NCBI GenBank assembly: GCA_013339895.1
Contig: JABACO010000017.1
Span: 2,252,749 to 2,316,748 of the forward strand
Direction: 5' to 3'
From: Ephydatia muelleri
Lineage: Eukaryota; Porifera; Demospongiae; Spongillida; Spongillidae
Length of the DNA stretch: 64,000 nucleotides
The first letter of the stretch is position 1. Each line of letters opens with the position of its first letter. The notes under the pieces were generated by a model that saw only the letters and a program-made list of their open reading frames with translations, made no database searches and was not told the origin of the DNA. The position numbers and the translations under genes were made by a program. Below, piece by piece: positions 32,247-42,600 of the stretch.

Positions 32247-34637
32247 ATAATAGCTCAGGTGGATATTTCCAAAAAGAAGATTTCTTCAGCTATAGGTCTG
32301 AGTAGAGAGGGGTTACTAGGGAAAGCTTGCCAGGCCCTTGCGTCACCAGGTGTCGCTCCCAATACCCCAGAGGTTTGGGATTTGCTCCGGCAGAAGCATC
32401 CTAGAGGTCCCCATCCTTCCCTGCCCATCTCTTCAAGTCCTCCTGTCAATCACGTGTTGCCACATGACTTTAACATTTTGTCAGTTCTCCATTCCTTCCC
32501 CAAAGGTACAGCCTGCGGCCCTTCAGGGCTTATGCTGCTCAGGTCCATCTACCCACTCCTATTTGTTCCTCTCTGCGTGGTGTAGTCGACATCCTGGCCA
32601 GTGGTAGAGCTCCAGTTTCGGTATCAAAGTTTCTGGCAGGTGGTTCTCTCACTGCACTAGTGAAGAACAAAGAGGGACGTCCATTGGACATTCGCCCTAT
32701 CATAGTTGTGGAGGCATTGAGATGCTTAACAGGGAAGTGTCTTTGTATCATCACCAAGCCCAAAGCTTCTGATTTTTTCACTCCTTTTCAATATGGAGTC
32801 GCCTGCCCTGCTGGGGCAGAAAAGGTCATCCATGGTGTTAGGAGCTGCATCCAGGAACATTGGAAAGATGATAATTTTACTGTCTGCAAGGTGGATATGT
32901 CTAATGCATTCAACCTTGTGTCTCAACAGGCTCTCCTGGAGGAATGTGCAGTCCATTTCCCAGAGCTTCTTCCCTGGGTAGGCTGGTGTTATGGTTCCCA
33001 CCCTACGTTATGGCACCCTCTTGGACAATTAAGTTCGGAGACAGGGGTCCAGCAAGGGGATCCTCTGGGTCCACTTCTCTTTTCCTTAGTTCTGCACAAG
33101 TTGGTGTTATTCATCGCACAGGACAAGGATTGTCTATCTCTATTGTCCAACAGATGGTACCTTGACGATGGTGTTTTGTCAGGACACTCTCAGGCTGTTA
33201 CCTGGGTGGTGACTCTCATTCAAGAGATGTGTCCATCTTTGGGGCTGTTTATCAATGTTTCTAAATGTGAGTTGTTTGGACACGGTGACCTGTCCTCCTT
33301 CCCTCCTGAGATGAAAGTGTCACGAGTACCTAACCTCGAGATCCTTGGTGCACCAATTGGTGATCCAATTTGTTTGTGCCAAATTCTTAGCACAAAAGCG
33401 TGCCGATGCAGCGAAACTCCTATCCCAATTGGCAGAAGTAGGTGCAGAGGATCCCCAGGTGGCTTTCCTTCTCCTACGGCAATGTGCCGCATTCTGCAAG
33501 TTGGTGCACCTTGCCCGTTCCACACCTCCTTCATACGTCGCTGATGGCTTGGCTTTATTTGACAAGGATGTGCGTCAATGCTTCTCTGAATGCACAGCGT
33601 TAGACACCTCTGATATTGATTGGATGCAAGCACAACTCAGTCTTAGTAGGGGTGGACTTGGCCTTCGTAGTTTGTCATGCCATTCCGTTGCAGCGTACCT
33701 AGCTTCGCTTAGTAGTTCAGGCTTTGACAAGTCTTTTAACTTGCATTTGTCGGAATCAATCGTGCATTTTAATGAGTTAGTGCCAGCAGCTGATTCCAAC
33801 ACTGAAGAGCTATTAGCCACCTCTAACCTGCGCCAGCACACTTTGTCTAGCAATATTGAAGATCAGTAATTTCGGCAGCTGTTTGATCTCTCCTCTCCGG
33901 CCCATAGAGCTCGCTTATTATCAGTCTCATCACGTCATGCTGCTTCTTGGCTTACCGTTATCCCCTCTCCAGGCCTTAACCTGCATCTAGAGCCTAATGG
34001 ATTTCAGGTCGCCATCAAGTGGTGGCTTGGTATGGATGTTTCATTTGGCTCATACTGTCCCTATTGTCCTAACCACAGGCTGGACCCGCTTGGTCACCAT
34101 GCATTGATGTGCAAACACGGAGGTGATGTGGTCTTGCGTCACAACAGCCTTCGTGATGTTTTTGTGGAGTCCTGTCATAGGGCTTGCTTAGGAGGTCAGG
34201 TTGAAGTTGGAAGTGGTCTTGGTCTTGACAGGCTGCACTCTCGTCCTGCTGACGTACTTGTTAACAACTGGCACCTTGGCAAACCTGCTGCTTTTGACCT
34301 CACTGTCACTTCACCGCTTAACCCAATCACTTTGACTGAAGCGGGGGTGAGATGTGGGTCTTCTGCTCTGTTTGCTGAGGCGAGAAAGCATAATGCCAAT
34401 GACTCAAAGTGTGCTGAGCTTGGATGGGTGTGCATTCCCCTAGCTGTGGAGTCATATGGATGCTGGGGCACGGAAGCACTACAATCCGTCTCGCGTCTTG
34501 CGGCTCGTCTAGCCATCCAAATGGGATGTAGCAAATCTCAGGCTACCACCATCGTGTACCAGAGGCTAAGCGTGAGAGCCAATGCTAGAGCCTTGCTCTC
34601 CCGTGCAAGGTTTCGGCATTCGAAGGAGGGGGGTTGA
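32247..34637 (+). pseudogene. 5'-truncated, decayed copy of the palindrome-type retrotransposon
   Basis: Begins after a TAATAATAATAATAG tract with VDISKKKISSAIGLSREGLL, closely related to the intact copies. A deletion near 32528 removes the RIQHLLDSA coding region and shifts frame; another shift lies near 33368; an in-frame TAA replaces a Gln codon at 33867. The RT (QQGDPLGPLLF, WYLDDGVLSG), knuckle and endonuclease (RPADVLVNNW) are otherwise recognisable to the terminal EEGG-like end. An older copy of the same subfamily. Confidence 0.85.
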
Positions 34638-34739
34638 GGTGTGTGGGTGTGGGGTGGTTGCTGTGACTTTGATTTTGTTGGTGTGCTGTTCGGTGTATGT
34701 AAAATTTGCAATTATTGTTATTCATAAACAATAATAATA

Positions 34740-35030
34740 GAAATAGCAGCTGTCATGAATATTAATAATCTCGCAGGTCCCCTGGTGTACTATTATGATG
34801 TGGAAAATGTCATATAACAATATTCAAATACACTAGAGCTCTACATGTTTCTGCAACTACATGCATGGTACAGCAGACAGCAATTCGTAACGGGATTGGT
34901 TATACTGTCATTCGACTACAAGGCAGCCTTGAAAGTACAAAACATATTGGCACAATGGCATACCTGTCAACCACATACTATCCCGCTTGGCGTGGCCACT
35001 TTCGTGGCTTATAGCAGTTCAAGGGTTAAA
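34740..35030. repeat. Duplicated flank of tandem-unit block 2
   Basis: Near-identical to 8150-8451 (GGTCCCCTGGTGTACTATTA to CAAGGGTTAAAGCTATAAGG). It starts at a CAATAATAATAG tract that is also the right edge of the retrotransposon cluster. Confidence 0.85.
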
Positions 35031-35721
35031 GCTATAAGGCGCGTATTCGTTCATTTTCGCTACACCACAGTGTATTGGCCATAGGCAGCTTATGCTTACC
35101 GGATCATCATAACTTTCCTCATTGCTACCTTCTAGAAAAGAGCTTTGGTTCGATTGCTATATGGTTCGAACAATAATATATCATTCTTTATACTAATTCA
35201 ATATCAAATTCTTTTATATATGATCTTCAAGGTATTATTTAAAATTCTTGAACTAACTTTCTCCAATAGAGCTTCTAGTTATAGAAGCAGAAGAAATAAA
35301 TCACGTCAGTTCTGATCTCCATAGATTACTATTATGATTCCCATTTACAGAGCGCTTACCCAATTAAGGCGAAGCTGAGATCATAGAACATTCAAAAGAA
35401 CATGCGGGAGCCTTTTTACCACTTGTGAGAGATTGATTAGTAGCAATTCGCATTAAAATCCTTACAGTTTGAATGCAATTGCGCGTAGACTACATCAGTA
35501 CCCGAAGCGGACCTTCTGATGGAGGTAATTCATGTACACGTGCATGCAATTGAACGATACACTGATGTAAACCTCAAGTTTAAATTTCACACGTTAAATG
35601 TTAGCAATGAAACACTGAGAACGGAATACGCCCTCTATAATGCTACTTGTTCAGTCTCTATATAGTTTTCTACAAAGTACATCTAAAGCAGCAGCAGCCA
35701 CAGTGGTGCGAGGGGAGAGAA

Positions 35722-36108
35722 CTACTGGCAGAGGATGTACAGGTGGGTGTGGTCGTAGAAGTAGGACCACATTCGCCTCATCGAATTTGCCACGTACGGA
35801 ACGGAGCACGACATTGCCGCCGGGTTGAACTTGTAGTCAACGTCGTTGTAGCCTGGAACGAACCAGTCCGTCCACGCTCCATTAGACCATTGAATCTTGT
35901 AGGCCACTATCTTGCCCTTTAGAACTTGATAATCCATGGCTCCGTTCAAGTTGGCAGGCCACCTGCAATCATAGGTTGGTCCCACCTGATATTGGGTGCA
36001 GGTCGCTTGATTTAACTTGTAAATCACCAAGTCTCCCTGACCGAGGCATACTGAAAAGCAACAGCCCGCTATAACAATGAACGCTGCTGCCAATACCACT
36101 CGAGCCAT
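35722..36108 (-). CDS. Small secreted protein, array copy 4 (128 aa)
   Basis: Intact ORF whose protein is identical to copy 2. Signal peptide MARVVLAAAFIVIAG, four mature cysteines, C-terminus LYILCQ. TATA-like ATATAAT at 36152-36158 (44 bp before the ATG); the start context differs slightly (TACGGAGATGG). A shorter, interrupted (CA)n tract lies about 490 bp upstream. Unknown secreted protein. Confidence 0.85.
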   Translation of the reverse strand: MARVVLAAAFIVIAGCCFSVCLGQGDLVIYKLNQATCTQYQVGPTYDCRWPANLNGAMDYQVLKGKIVAYKIQWSNGAWTDWFVPGYNDVDYKFNPAAMSCSVPYVANSMRRMWSYFYDHTHLYILCQ

Positions 36109-36151
36109 CTCCGTATTGCGCGGCGGTGTACTGTATGCATGTCAGCGGCGC

Positions 36152-36158
36152 ATTATAT
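36152..36158 (-). promoter_or_regulatory. TATA-like box of array copy 4
   Basis: ATATAAT on the minus strand, 44 bp before the ATG. Confidence 0.5.
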
Positions 36159-36596
36159 GTACTAAATGCGCATGCCCACGCGTGCGCATTTCAACAACTA
36201 CTGCTAAGCTGTTATTTTTCATTCACACACAAGTAGTAAACTATCACGGTTTGGTTACACCCTAGCCTTTCAGTCGTATCAGTGATGTCTGTAATTTGAT
36301 TTTTGTATATACCCCATACAGCATACAGCACGCAATCTAATAAAACAGAAGAGCGGGAAGCAAGTATTTGGGCTATACATTAGGAGGAAATGGGCCCACA
36401 CCTGCATCTGGTAAACCCCTTTAGTAAAAAACAAAACGTGCTCAACTGAAATGTTTCGCATGCTGAATGCGGTAGACTTACTGCCCCTGCTGTGACGACA
36501 TTGAGATGTGTATCAATAAACAGTTTTGAACTCCAGTCGGACTGATTCGAACACTTCTTCGCCAACCTCATATATATGTACAGCCATGATACGCAC

Positions 36597-36598
<2 letters not shown>

Positions 36599-36673
<75 letters not shown>

Positions 36674-36703
36674 ACACACACACACGCACACACACACACA
36701 CAC
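36599..36703. repeat. (CA)n microsatellite, ~105 bp
   Basis: CA repeat with CGAACA and ACGCAC interruptions, at the same place relative to the gene as in units A-C. Confidence 0.95.
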
Positions 36704-38789
36704 CATTGATGACGCATTTTACAGATCACGTGCTCTTCCATCACTTGCACAAGGTGCAGCTCCGCCACTCCAAGGTTCCCCACTATACCGTGCTTGTCGA
36801 CCTACTCTTAAACCCACAGCTACATGACTACCATGCATTGTGTACCAGTCGAGTGACTGGTTAGTGAGTATTGAATTTCATAGCTCATCTCCTGCTGACG
36901 CGAGAAGGCCGGTCTACTCTCTGCATGTATCGTCTCCGCTATTAACAATTCTTTACACGGAGGAGCATGTTGTCACATATACGACAGAGAAAAATGTATT
37001 TTGTTGTTCTACCCTGATCCGATTGTCTATGATACCAAAATATCAAGTAGACAATAGATAGTCTAGTTACATACATGTAAGTGCAAGAGGCCAAAAGAAT
37101 AGCTGTAAACAACAAAATGTGATCCAGTATATGAACACACCAGTGTGGACATATGGTATAGATGATACAACTGTTACATGAGTAGCCTTCTACTTTATAC
37201 TTATATTGACATCATTGAGGAACTGAAAGATCGATCACCTATGCGTGAGGAGAGAAGAATATTCCAAAATCAGGCCTGTGTACGTGTAGGTTTCCGAACT
37301 TTTGCCTGCATGGGCTTTCTGGTGGACGGCTCTAAATGTCAATGCATCTTCGATGGCAGGAGTGGGTTTCGATTGCTAGCGATCATGACGATTTGAGCGT
37401 TCATGTAGTAACCTTGATCTTATATAACTATACTTAGTTTAGGGCGCATCGGGACAGAATACAGAACTTAATGCTTTTGCCGATTGAGCAATCCCTCGCC
37501 AGAACGTTAGATTATGATGCAATAATAACTGAATCTGCTAACTCGAAAGCATGAAAGAAATATTAATTAATATCCAAATGTGACATGTGCTCCTGATATG
37601 GTCCTGCATTATGATTATTTCAAAGATAAATTCTATTCTTTGCAATGCATGAAGGATGAGGTCTATTGCCATACATGTAAGGTATATACAATGCAAGTCG
37701 TACTTGTATACCTTGTTAAGGATAGAGGGGGAGGTGCCTTTATAAGATCTGTCCCAGACCTCTAGTGGGCTCTGGCAGCCTTGGCTGGACTTTAACATCA
37801 ATGAAGTCTGCTACTCAATGCATTGCTCCGTAAATAGACGTGCCTCCTATATAGAGATAATGCCATGCGTTTGCGTGCATGGTTAATTGCTTCGCTGTGG
37901 GAGTTATTCAATTTTAAAAGCAAAATGAAATTCTCCATTCCTAGCTACGTCGTTTTGGTTTGAACAATTATAATTTCCATTCCGCGTTGTGTTTATTAGC
38001 CACAGTATATGCTCTACTGTTGCGTGACTGATTGTTCTTATCCATCGTTTCGGGAAAGAAATGTACATATATATTTTGTTTTCCTTCAAAGACATACGTG
38101 TACGTGCTTGCATAGTATGTATTAAAACTATAAGGCGCGTATTCGTTCATACACCACAGTGTATTGGCCATAGGCGTCCTATGCTTACTGGATCATCATA
38201 ACTTTCCTCATTGCTACCTTCTAGAAAAGAACTTTGGTTCGATTGCTATATGATGGTTCGACCAATAATATATTTACTAATTCAATATCAAATTCTTTTA
38301 AAATTGATCTTTAAGGTATTATATAAAATTCTTTAACTAACTTTGTCCAAAGGAGCTTCAAGTTATAGAAATAAATTACGTCAGTTCTAATCTCCATAGA
38401 TTACTATCATTTACAGAGCGCATACCCAAATAAGGCGAAGTTGAGATCATAGAACATTCAAAAGAGCATGCGAGAGCCTTTTTACCACTGTGAGAGATTG
38501 ATTAGTAGCTGCTCGAATTAGAATCCTTACAGTTTGAATGTAATTGCGCCTAGACTAATTAAATGCATCAATACCCGAAGCGGACCTTCTGATGGAGGTA
38601 ACTCATGTACACGTGCACGTAATTGAACGATACACTGATGTAGACCTCAAGTTATTTTCACACGTTAATTGTTAGCAATGCAACACTGAGAAAGGTATAC
38701 GCCCTCTATAATGCTACATGTTCAGTCTCTATATAGTCTACAAAGTACACCTAAAGCAGCAGCAGCCACAGTGGTGCGAGGGGAGAGAA

Positions 38790-39176
38790 CTATTGGCAGA
38801 GGATGTACAGGTGGGTGTGGTCGTAGAAGTAGGACCACATTCGCCTCATCGAGTTTGCTTCGTACGGGACGGAGCACGACATTGCCGCCGGGTTGAACTT
38901 GTAGTCAATGTCATTGTAGCCTGGAACGAACCAATCCGACCACGCTCCATTAAACCATTGAATCTTGTAGGCCACTATCTTGCCCTTCAGAACTTGATAA
39001 TCCATGGCTCCGTTCAAGTTGGCAGGCCACCTGCAATCATTGGTTCGTCCCACCTGATATTGGGTGCAGGTCGCTTGATTTAACTTGTAAATCACCAAGT
39101 CTCCCTGACCGAGGCATACTGAAAAGCAACAGCCCGCTATAACAATGAACGCCGCTGCCAATACCACTCGAGCCAT
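38790..39176 (-). CDS. Small secreted protein, array copy 5 (128 aa), most diverged
   Basis: Intact 128-codon ORF with the same signal peptide and four mature cysteines. It differs from copy 2 at VGRTNDC (for VGPTYDC), WFNGAWSD (for WSNGAWTD), NDIDYK (for NDVDYK) and YEANS (for YVANS). The frame is preserved although surrounding DNA has many indels relative to the other units, suggesting selection on the protein. The TATA-like box is altered to ATTATATATT (39228-39237), about 52 bp before the ATG. No (CA)n tract upstream. Confidence 0.83.
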   Translation of the reverse strand: MARVVLAAAFIVIAGCCFSVCLGQGDLVIYKLNQATCTQYQVGRTNDCRWPANLNGAMDYQVLKGKIVAYKIQWFNGAWSDWFVPGYNDIDYKFNPAAMSCSVPYEANSMRRMWSYFYDHTHLYILCQ

Positions 39177-39227
39177 CTCCTTGTTGCGCGGCGGTGTACT
39201 GTATGCATGCGATCTTCTCGGCGGCGC

Positions 39228-39237
39228 ATTATATATT
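39228..39237 (-). promoter_or_regulatory. TATA-like box of array copy 5
   Basis: AATATATAAT on the minus strand, about 52 bp before the ATG; altered relative to the other copies. Confidence 0.4.
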
Positions 39238-40221
39238 TACTAAATGCGCACGCCCACGCATTACATTATACTACCACTAAGCTGTTATTTGACGCAAGTA
39301 GCGCATTATGATTGGTTACATCCCATCTTACGAACCTGCCTTTCAGCCATATGTCTACATTCAGTATTGAAACTATTGAAACAAAAGATCGGGGAGGCAA
39401 ACTATTTTGACTAAATGGGTCCCCCACACCCGCACCTGGAAAACTCCTTTAGTAAAAAATGAAAGCTGCTCAAAATGGTATTGCCTGACTGTGATGATCT
39501 TGAGTTTTGATCCATTAACAGGTTTGAATTCCAGTCAGACACCGTCATTCTACAGATGACTTGCACGAGGTGCAGCTGCGCCACTCCCTCGATATACACT
39601 TAACCCACATCTATGCATGACTACCGCGCATGCAATGCTCTCATTGGCATACCTAGTGTCTGGTTAGTGAGTATTGAATTTAATAGTCTATCTCCTGCTG
39701 ACGTGACAAGGCCGGTGCATGTACTCTTTGCATGTATCGTCTCTGCTCTTAACAATTCTGAGGAACACATACGACAGAGAAAAATGTTCTACCCTCACCC
39801 GATAGTCTATGATACCAAATAATCGCAGACAATAGATAGTCTAGTTAAATACATGTAAGTGCAAGAGGCCAAAAGAATAGCTGTACACAACAAAATGTCT
39901 TCCAGTACACCAGTGTGGACATATGATTAAAAAATTGTATACTGCATGGTTAAATGGCAATATTAACATCACTGAGGAACTGAAAGATCATCTATGAGGT
40001 GAGAAGACTTTTCCGAAATTGGGCCAGTGTAGATTTCTGGACTTTTGCCTGGGCTTTCTGGCGGACGGCTCTAAATTTCAATTGCATCTTAGATGGAAGG
40101 GCGATGGTTGGCGATCATTAATGTTTTGTCGATTGAGCCAGAAAATTAGATTATGATGCAACAATAACTGAATCTGCTAACTCGAAAGGGCACGAAATAA
40201 ATAATTGTAACCTTTGACATT

Positions 40222-41640
40222 GATCAATGCTCACATGAATAGGATTGTATGAACTCTGACTGAATGGAGAACAACGTAATCAGGATAGGTGCACCCCAAA
40301 GTCAGACATGTTTTTACGGGGTCAGGCATAACCCCAGACACAGGGAAGATCAAAGCAGTGAAGGAATCCGCTAAATGCATCAGAAGTACGCCAGTTCCTG
40401 GGGCTATTGCCGGTTCATTCAACATTTTGCTGATATGGCAGCTCCACTCCATAATCTCACCTAAAAATATGCGACATTCTGCTGGAGCAACGAGTGTAAC
40501 AAAGCTTTTCAAACACTGAAGGCACGCTAGTAGGAGCACCTATTCTGGTGTACCCTCGACTGGACAAGGAAGCAAGCCAATATGACTCCAAACAGATGCT
40601 AGTGCACTTGGGCTTGGGACAGTATTGGAACAGGGGGGCCATGTCAATGACGTCATTGCCTTTACTAGCAGAAAGCTGTATCCAACTATAGCGTGATACA
40701 GCGAGAATGTTTTGCTGTGGTCTATGCAATAAGAATAAAGCAGTTCAGACACTATCTGCTTGGGTGCCGTTTCCAACTGTGGATCGATCACAAATCACTG
40801 TCTGAACAAAGAATGGAAGGCATGCTGTGACGCTGGGCCCTGAAACTCAGAGAAGGCATCATCTGCAGAACAAACATGTACATCCCGGGACCCACATCTG
40901 AGGCTATTGCAGTTCCAGTGCTTCCTTTATGCCTACACAAATTCATGACAGTGCAACCTGAGGTCACCAGGGTTGGCATAAGACATTTCACAAGCTGCGT
41001 TCGGAAGAGTATTGGGTCAACATGACCCAAGATCAACACAGAAAAGAATGCATCATTTATCAACGGACCAAACCAACAGCACCCAAATGAGAACCCTTGG
41101 TCAGCATTTCAGTTGGCAGGCCATGTCAGATGGTAGTGGTGGATATATTGAAGTACCTGTCTCCACAAAACAACAATAGATACCTTTTAGTCATCCAAGA
41201 CTATTTCACAGAGTGGACATATGCTAGACCAATTCCAGACCAGACAGCAGTGTGAATAACAAAAGAATTGATTAACTTGTTTGCGGGATTATGGCATACC
41301 TGAAATAATCGATTCGGATCAAGGTAGAAACTTTGAGAGCACCATTTATCATCTGACATTGGCAGCATTTGGAGTTAAGAAATCACACACCACAGCCTAC
41401 CACCCACAGGGAGATGGAATGGTGGAACGTTTAAATCGTACATTGTTGCAGCTCCTTCGAGTTTATGTAGATAAAAAGGATGAATGGGAAAAATACTTGC
41501 CTCTTGCACTCTATGCCTACCAAACATCTGTGCACATATTGTCACCCTTAATTAAACTGATGTTTGGAAGGCAACCCTAGACCATACTAGGAACCAAACA
41601 GGGTATGCTGTAGATGTGTACCAAGCTGTCATTCAAGCAA
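40222..41640 (+). pseudogene. Gypsy-type LTR retrotransposon pol remnant
   Basis: After an LTR-derived piece (40222-40285) the plus strand shows, in several broken frames, the end of RT (SGITPDTGKIKAVKE), an RNase H start (GTVLEQGG..VIAFTSRKLYPT and FRHYLLGCRFQLWIDHKSL) and an integrase core (DYFTEWTYARPIPDQTA near 41200; LRDYGIPEIIDSDQGRNFES at 41281-41350; HTTAYHPQGDGMVERLNRTL near 41390-41450). The order RT-RNase H-integrase is diagnostic of Gypsy/Metaviridae. Many stops and frameshifts; gag, protease and most of RT are missing. Confidence 0.9.
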
Positions 41641-41796
41641 AGCTAGCAGAGCGAACAGACTTTATGGAAACACACATGATGGATGCAGCAGCCAGACATC
41701 AATAGCAGGAGTACCATCCAGTAATATATTTACACACGAAATTCTCTTACCGATAATTGCCCAGGACCGTAATGCCTACAGGTATGACACCAGCCT

Positions 41797-42165
41797 GTAT
41801 TTACAGAGCAATGCATTGAGTAGCAGATTTCATTGACATTAATGTGCAGCCAAGGCTACCAGAGCCCACTAGGGGTCTGCGACAGTCTTATAAAAGGCCC
41901 CCTCCCCCTCTATCCCTTAACAAGGTACACATGTATGATATCATCTTTGAAATAATCATGGTGCAGGACCATATCAAAAGCACATGTCACATTTGGATAT
42001 TAATTCATCTTGCTTACAACAATAATGCATCCCCTCAATAAACACATCCCACTGTTGCCCTCATCACACTTCCTGATTACTGTGTTCTCCATTCAGTCAT
42101 AGTTCATACAGTCCTATTCATGTGAGCATTGATCCATACCAAAGGTTCCATTCGTCCACACCTTC
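41797..42165 (-). repeat. LTR of the Gypsy element, inverted
   Basis: On the minus strand, downstream of the pol terminus, a TGTGGACGAATGG start near 42165 runs past GATCAATGCTCACATGAATA (the inverted partner of 40222-40285), a TTTTATAAGACTG TATA region and TAGTGGGCTCTGGTAGCC to about GTAAATACA at 41797. Boundaries are inferred from TG..CA ends and the adjacent pol stop. It is homologous to the LTR-like segments in units A, B and D. Confidence 0.6.
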
Positions 42166-42186
42166 TCAAAGCTTGTCCTCAACTTA

Positions 42187-42600
42187 GTAATAGTCTGGAG
42201 GTCGTCGCGTTCGACATGGATACTTCTGTTGGATGGTTCCTCTGCTTGTGTAGGTCTTCTGTTGGCTCATGATTCCTCTCTAGTTGTGCCATGTCATGTT
42301 CTGGTCCTGTGGTGGGGGAGTACCTTCAACTTGCAATTGTTCAATTTGGGATGGTACCCAGTCACCCTGTGATTTGTCAATCTGAAATACTTCATCTCTT
42401 CCGCCAGCTGGATATGGTGCCTTATCCTGTTCACATGCACCACTCGAGTTCTAGTTCCATCAAAAACTTCCACTGTCACTGAGATTTGCATGAGTTCACT
42501 TTCCATCCACCCTCCCAACGAGGGTCTAGCTGCGTAGGTATGGAGAGCCACACGAGTTCTCCAGCTTTGAATGTACTTATTCCAATGTGCTTATCATATG
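42187..42600 (-). pseudogene. Gypsy pol C-terminal remnant (integrase GPY/F region), minus strand
   Basis: The minus strand encodes FKAGELVWLSIPTQLDPRWE, GGW and, after a frameshift, TVEVFDGTRTRVVHVNRIRH, the SH3-like GPY/F module of Gypsy integrases. It ends in a YPCRTRRPPDYY-stop like the usual end of Gypsy pol. It points toward the inverted LTR at 41797-42165, whereas the integrase core at 41281 is on the other strand, so the element has been inverted internally or two copies abut. Confidence 0.8.

Larger units (their letters stand above)
17262..34735. mobile_element. 17.5-kb cluster of REL-endonuclease non-LTR retrotransposons
   Basis: At least eleven pieces of related elements in both orientations separate unit C from the second unit block. 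Nearly all junctions fall in TAA/ATT microsatellite. The family is defined by N-terminal zinc fingers, an RT with QQGDPLGPLLF and WYLDDG, a CX2C..HH..C knuckle and a RPADVL..AAFDLT restriction-like endonuclease. These features fit the R2/R4/HERO-type group of non-LTR elements, in which Dong (R4 clade) is known to target TAA repeats. The clade is not assigned here. Confidence 0.85.
35031..38126. repeat. Tandem unit D (~3.1 kb)
   Basis: Complete unit with gene copy 4, a (CA)n tract, an LTR-like segment at about 37569-37840 and a THAP-like ORF stub at 38010. Its first part resembles unit A most (shared flank), while its 3' part resembles unit B (shared RSPMREERRIF frame near 14640 and 37230). 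Confidence 0.9.
38127..40220. repeat. Tandem unit E, diverged and truncated by Gypsy insertion
   Basis: Starts like the other units and carries gene copy 5. Upstream of the gene it lacks the CA tract and is visibly more diverged and deleted (39250-40200). It breaks off at about 40221, where Gypsy sequence begins. Confidence 0.85.
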
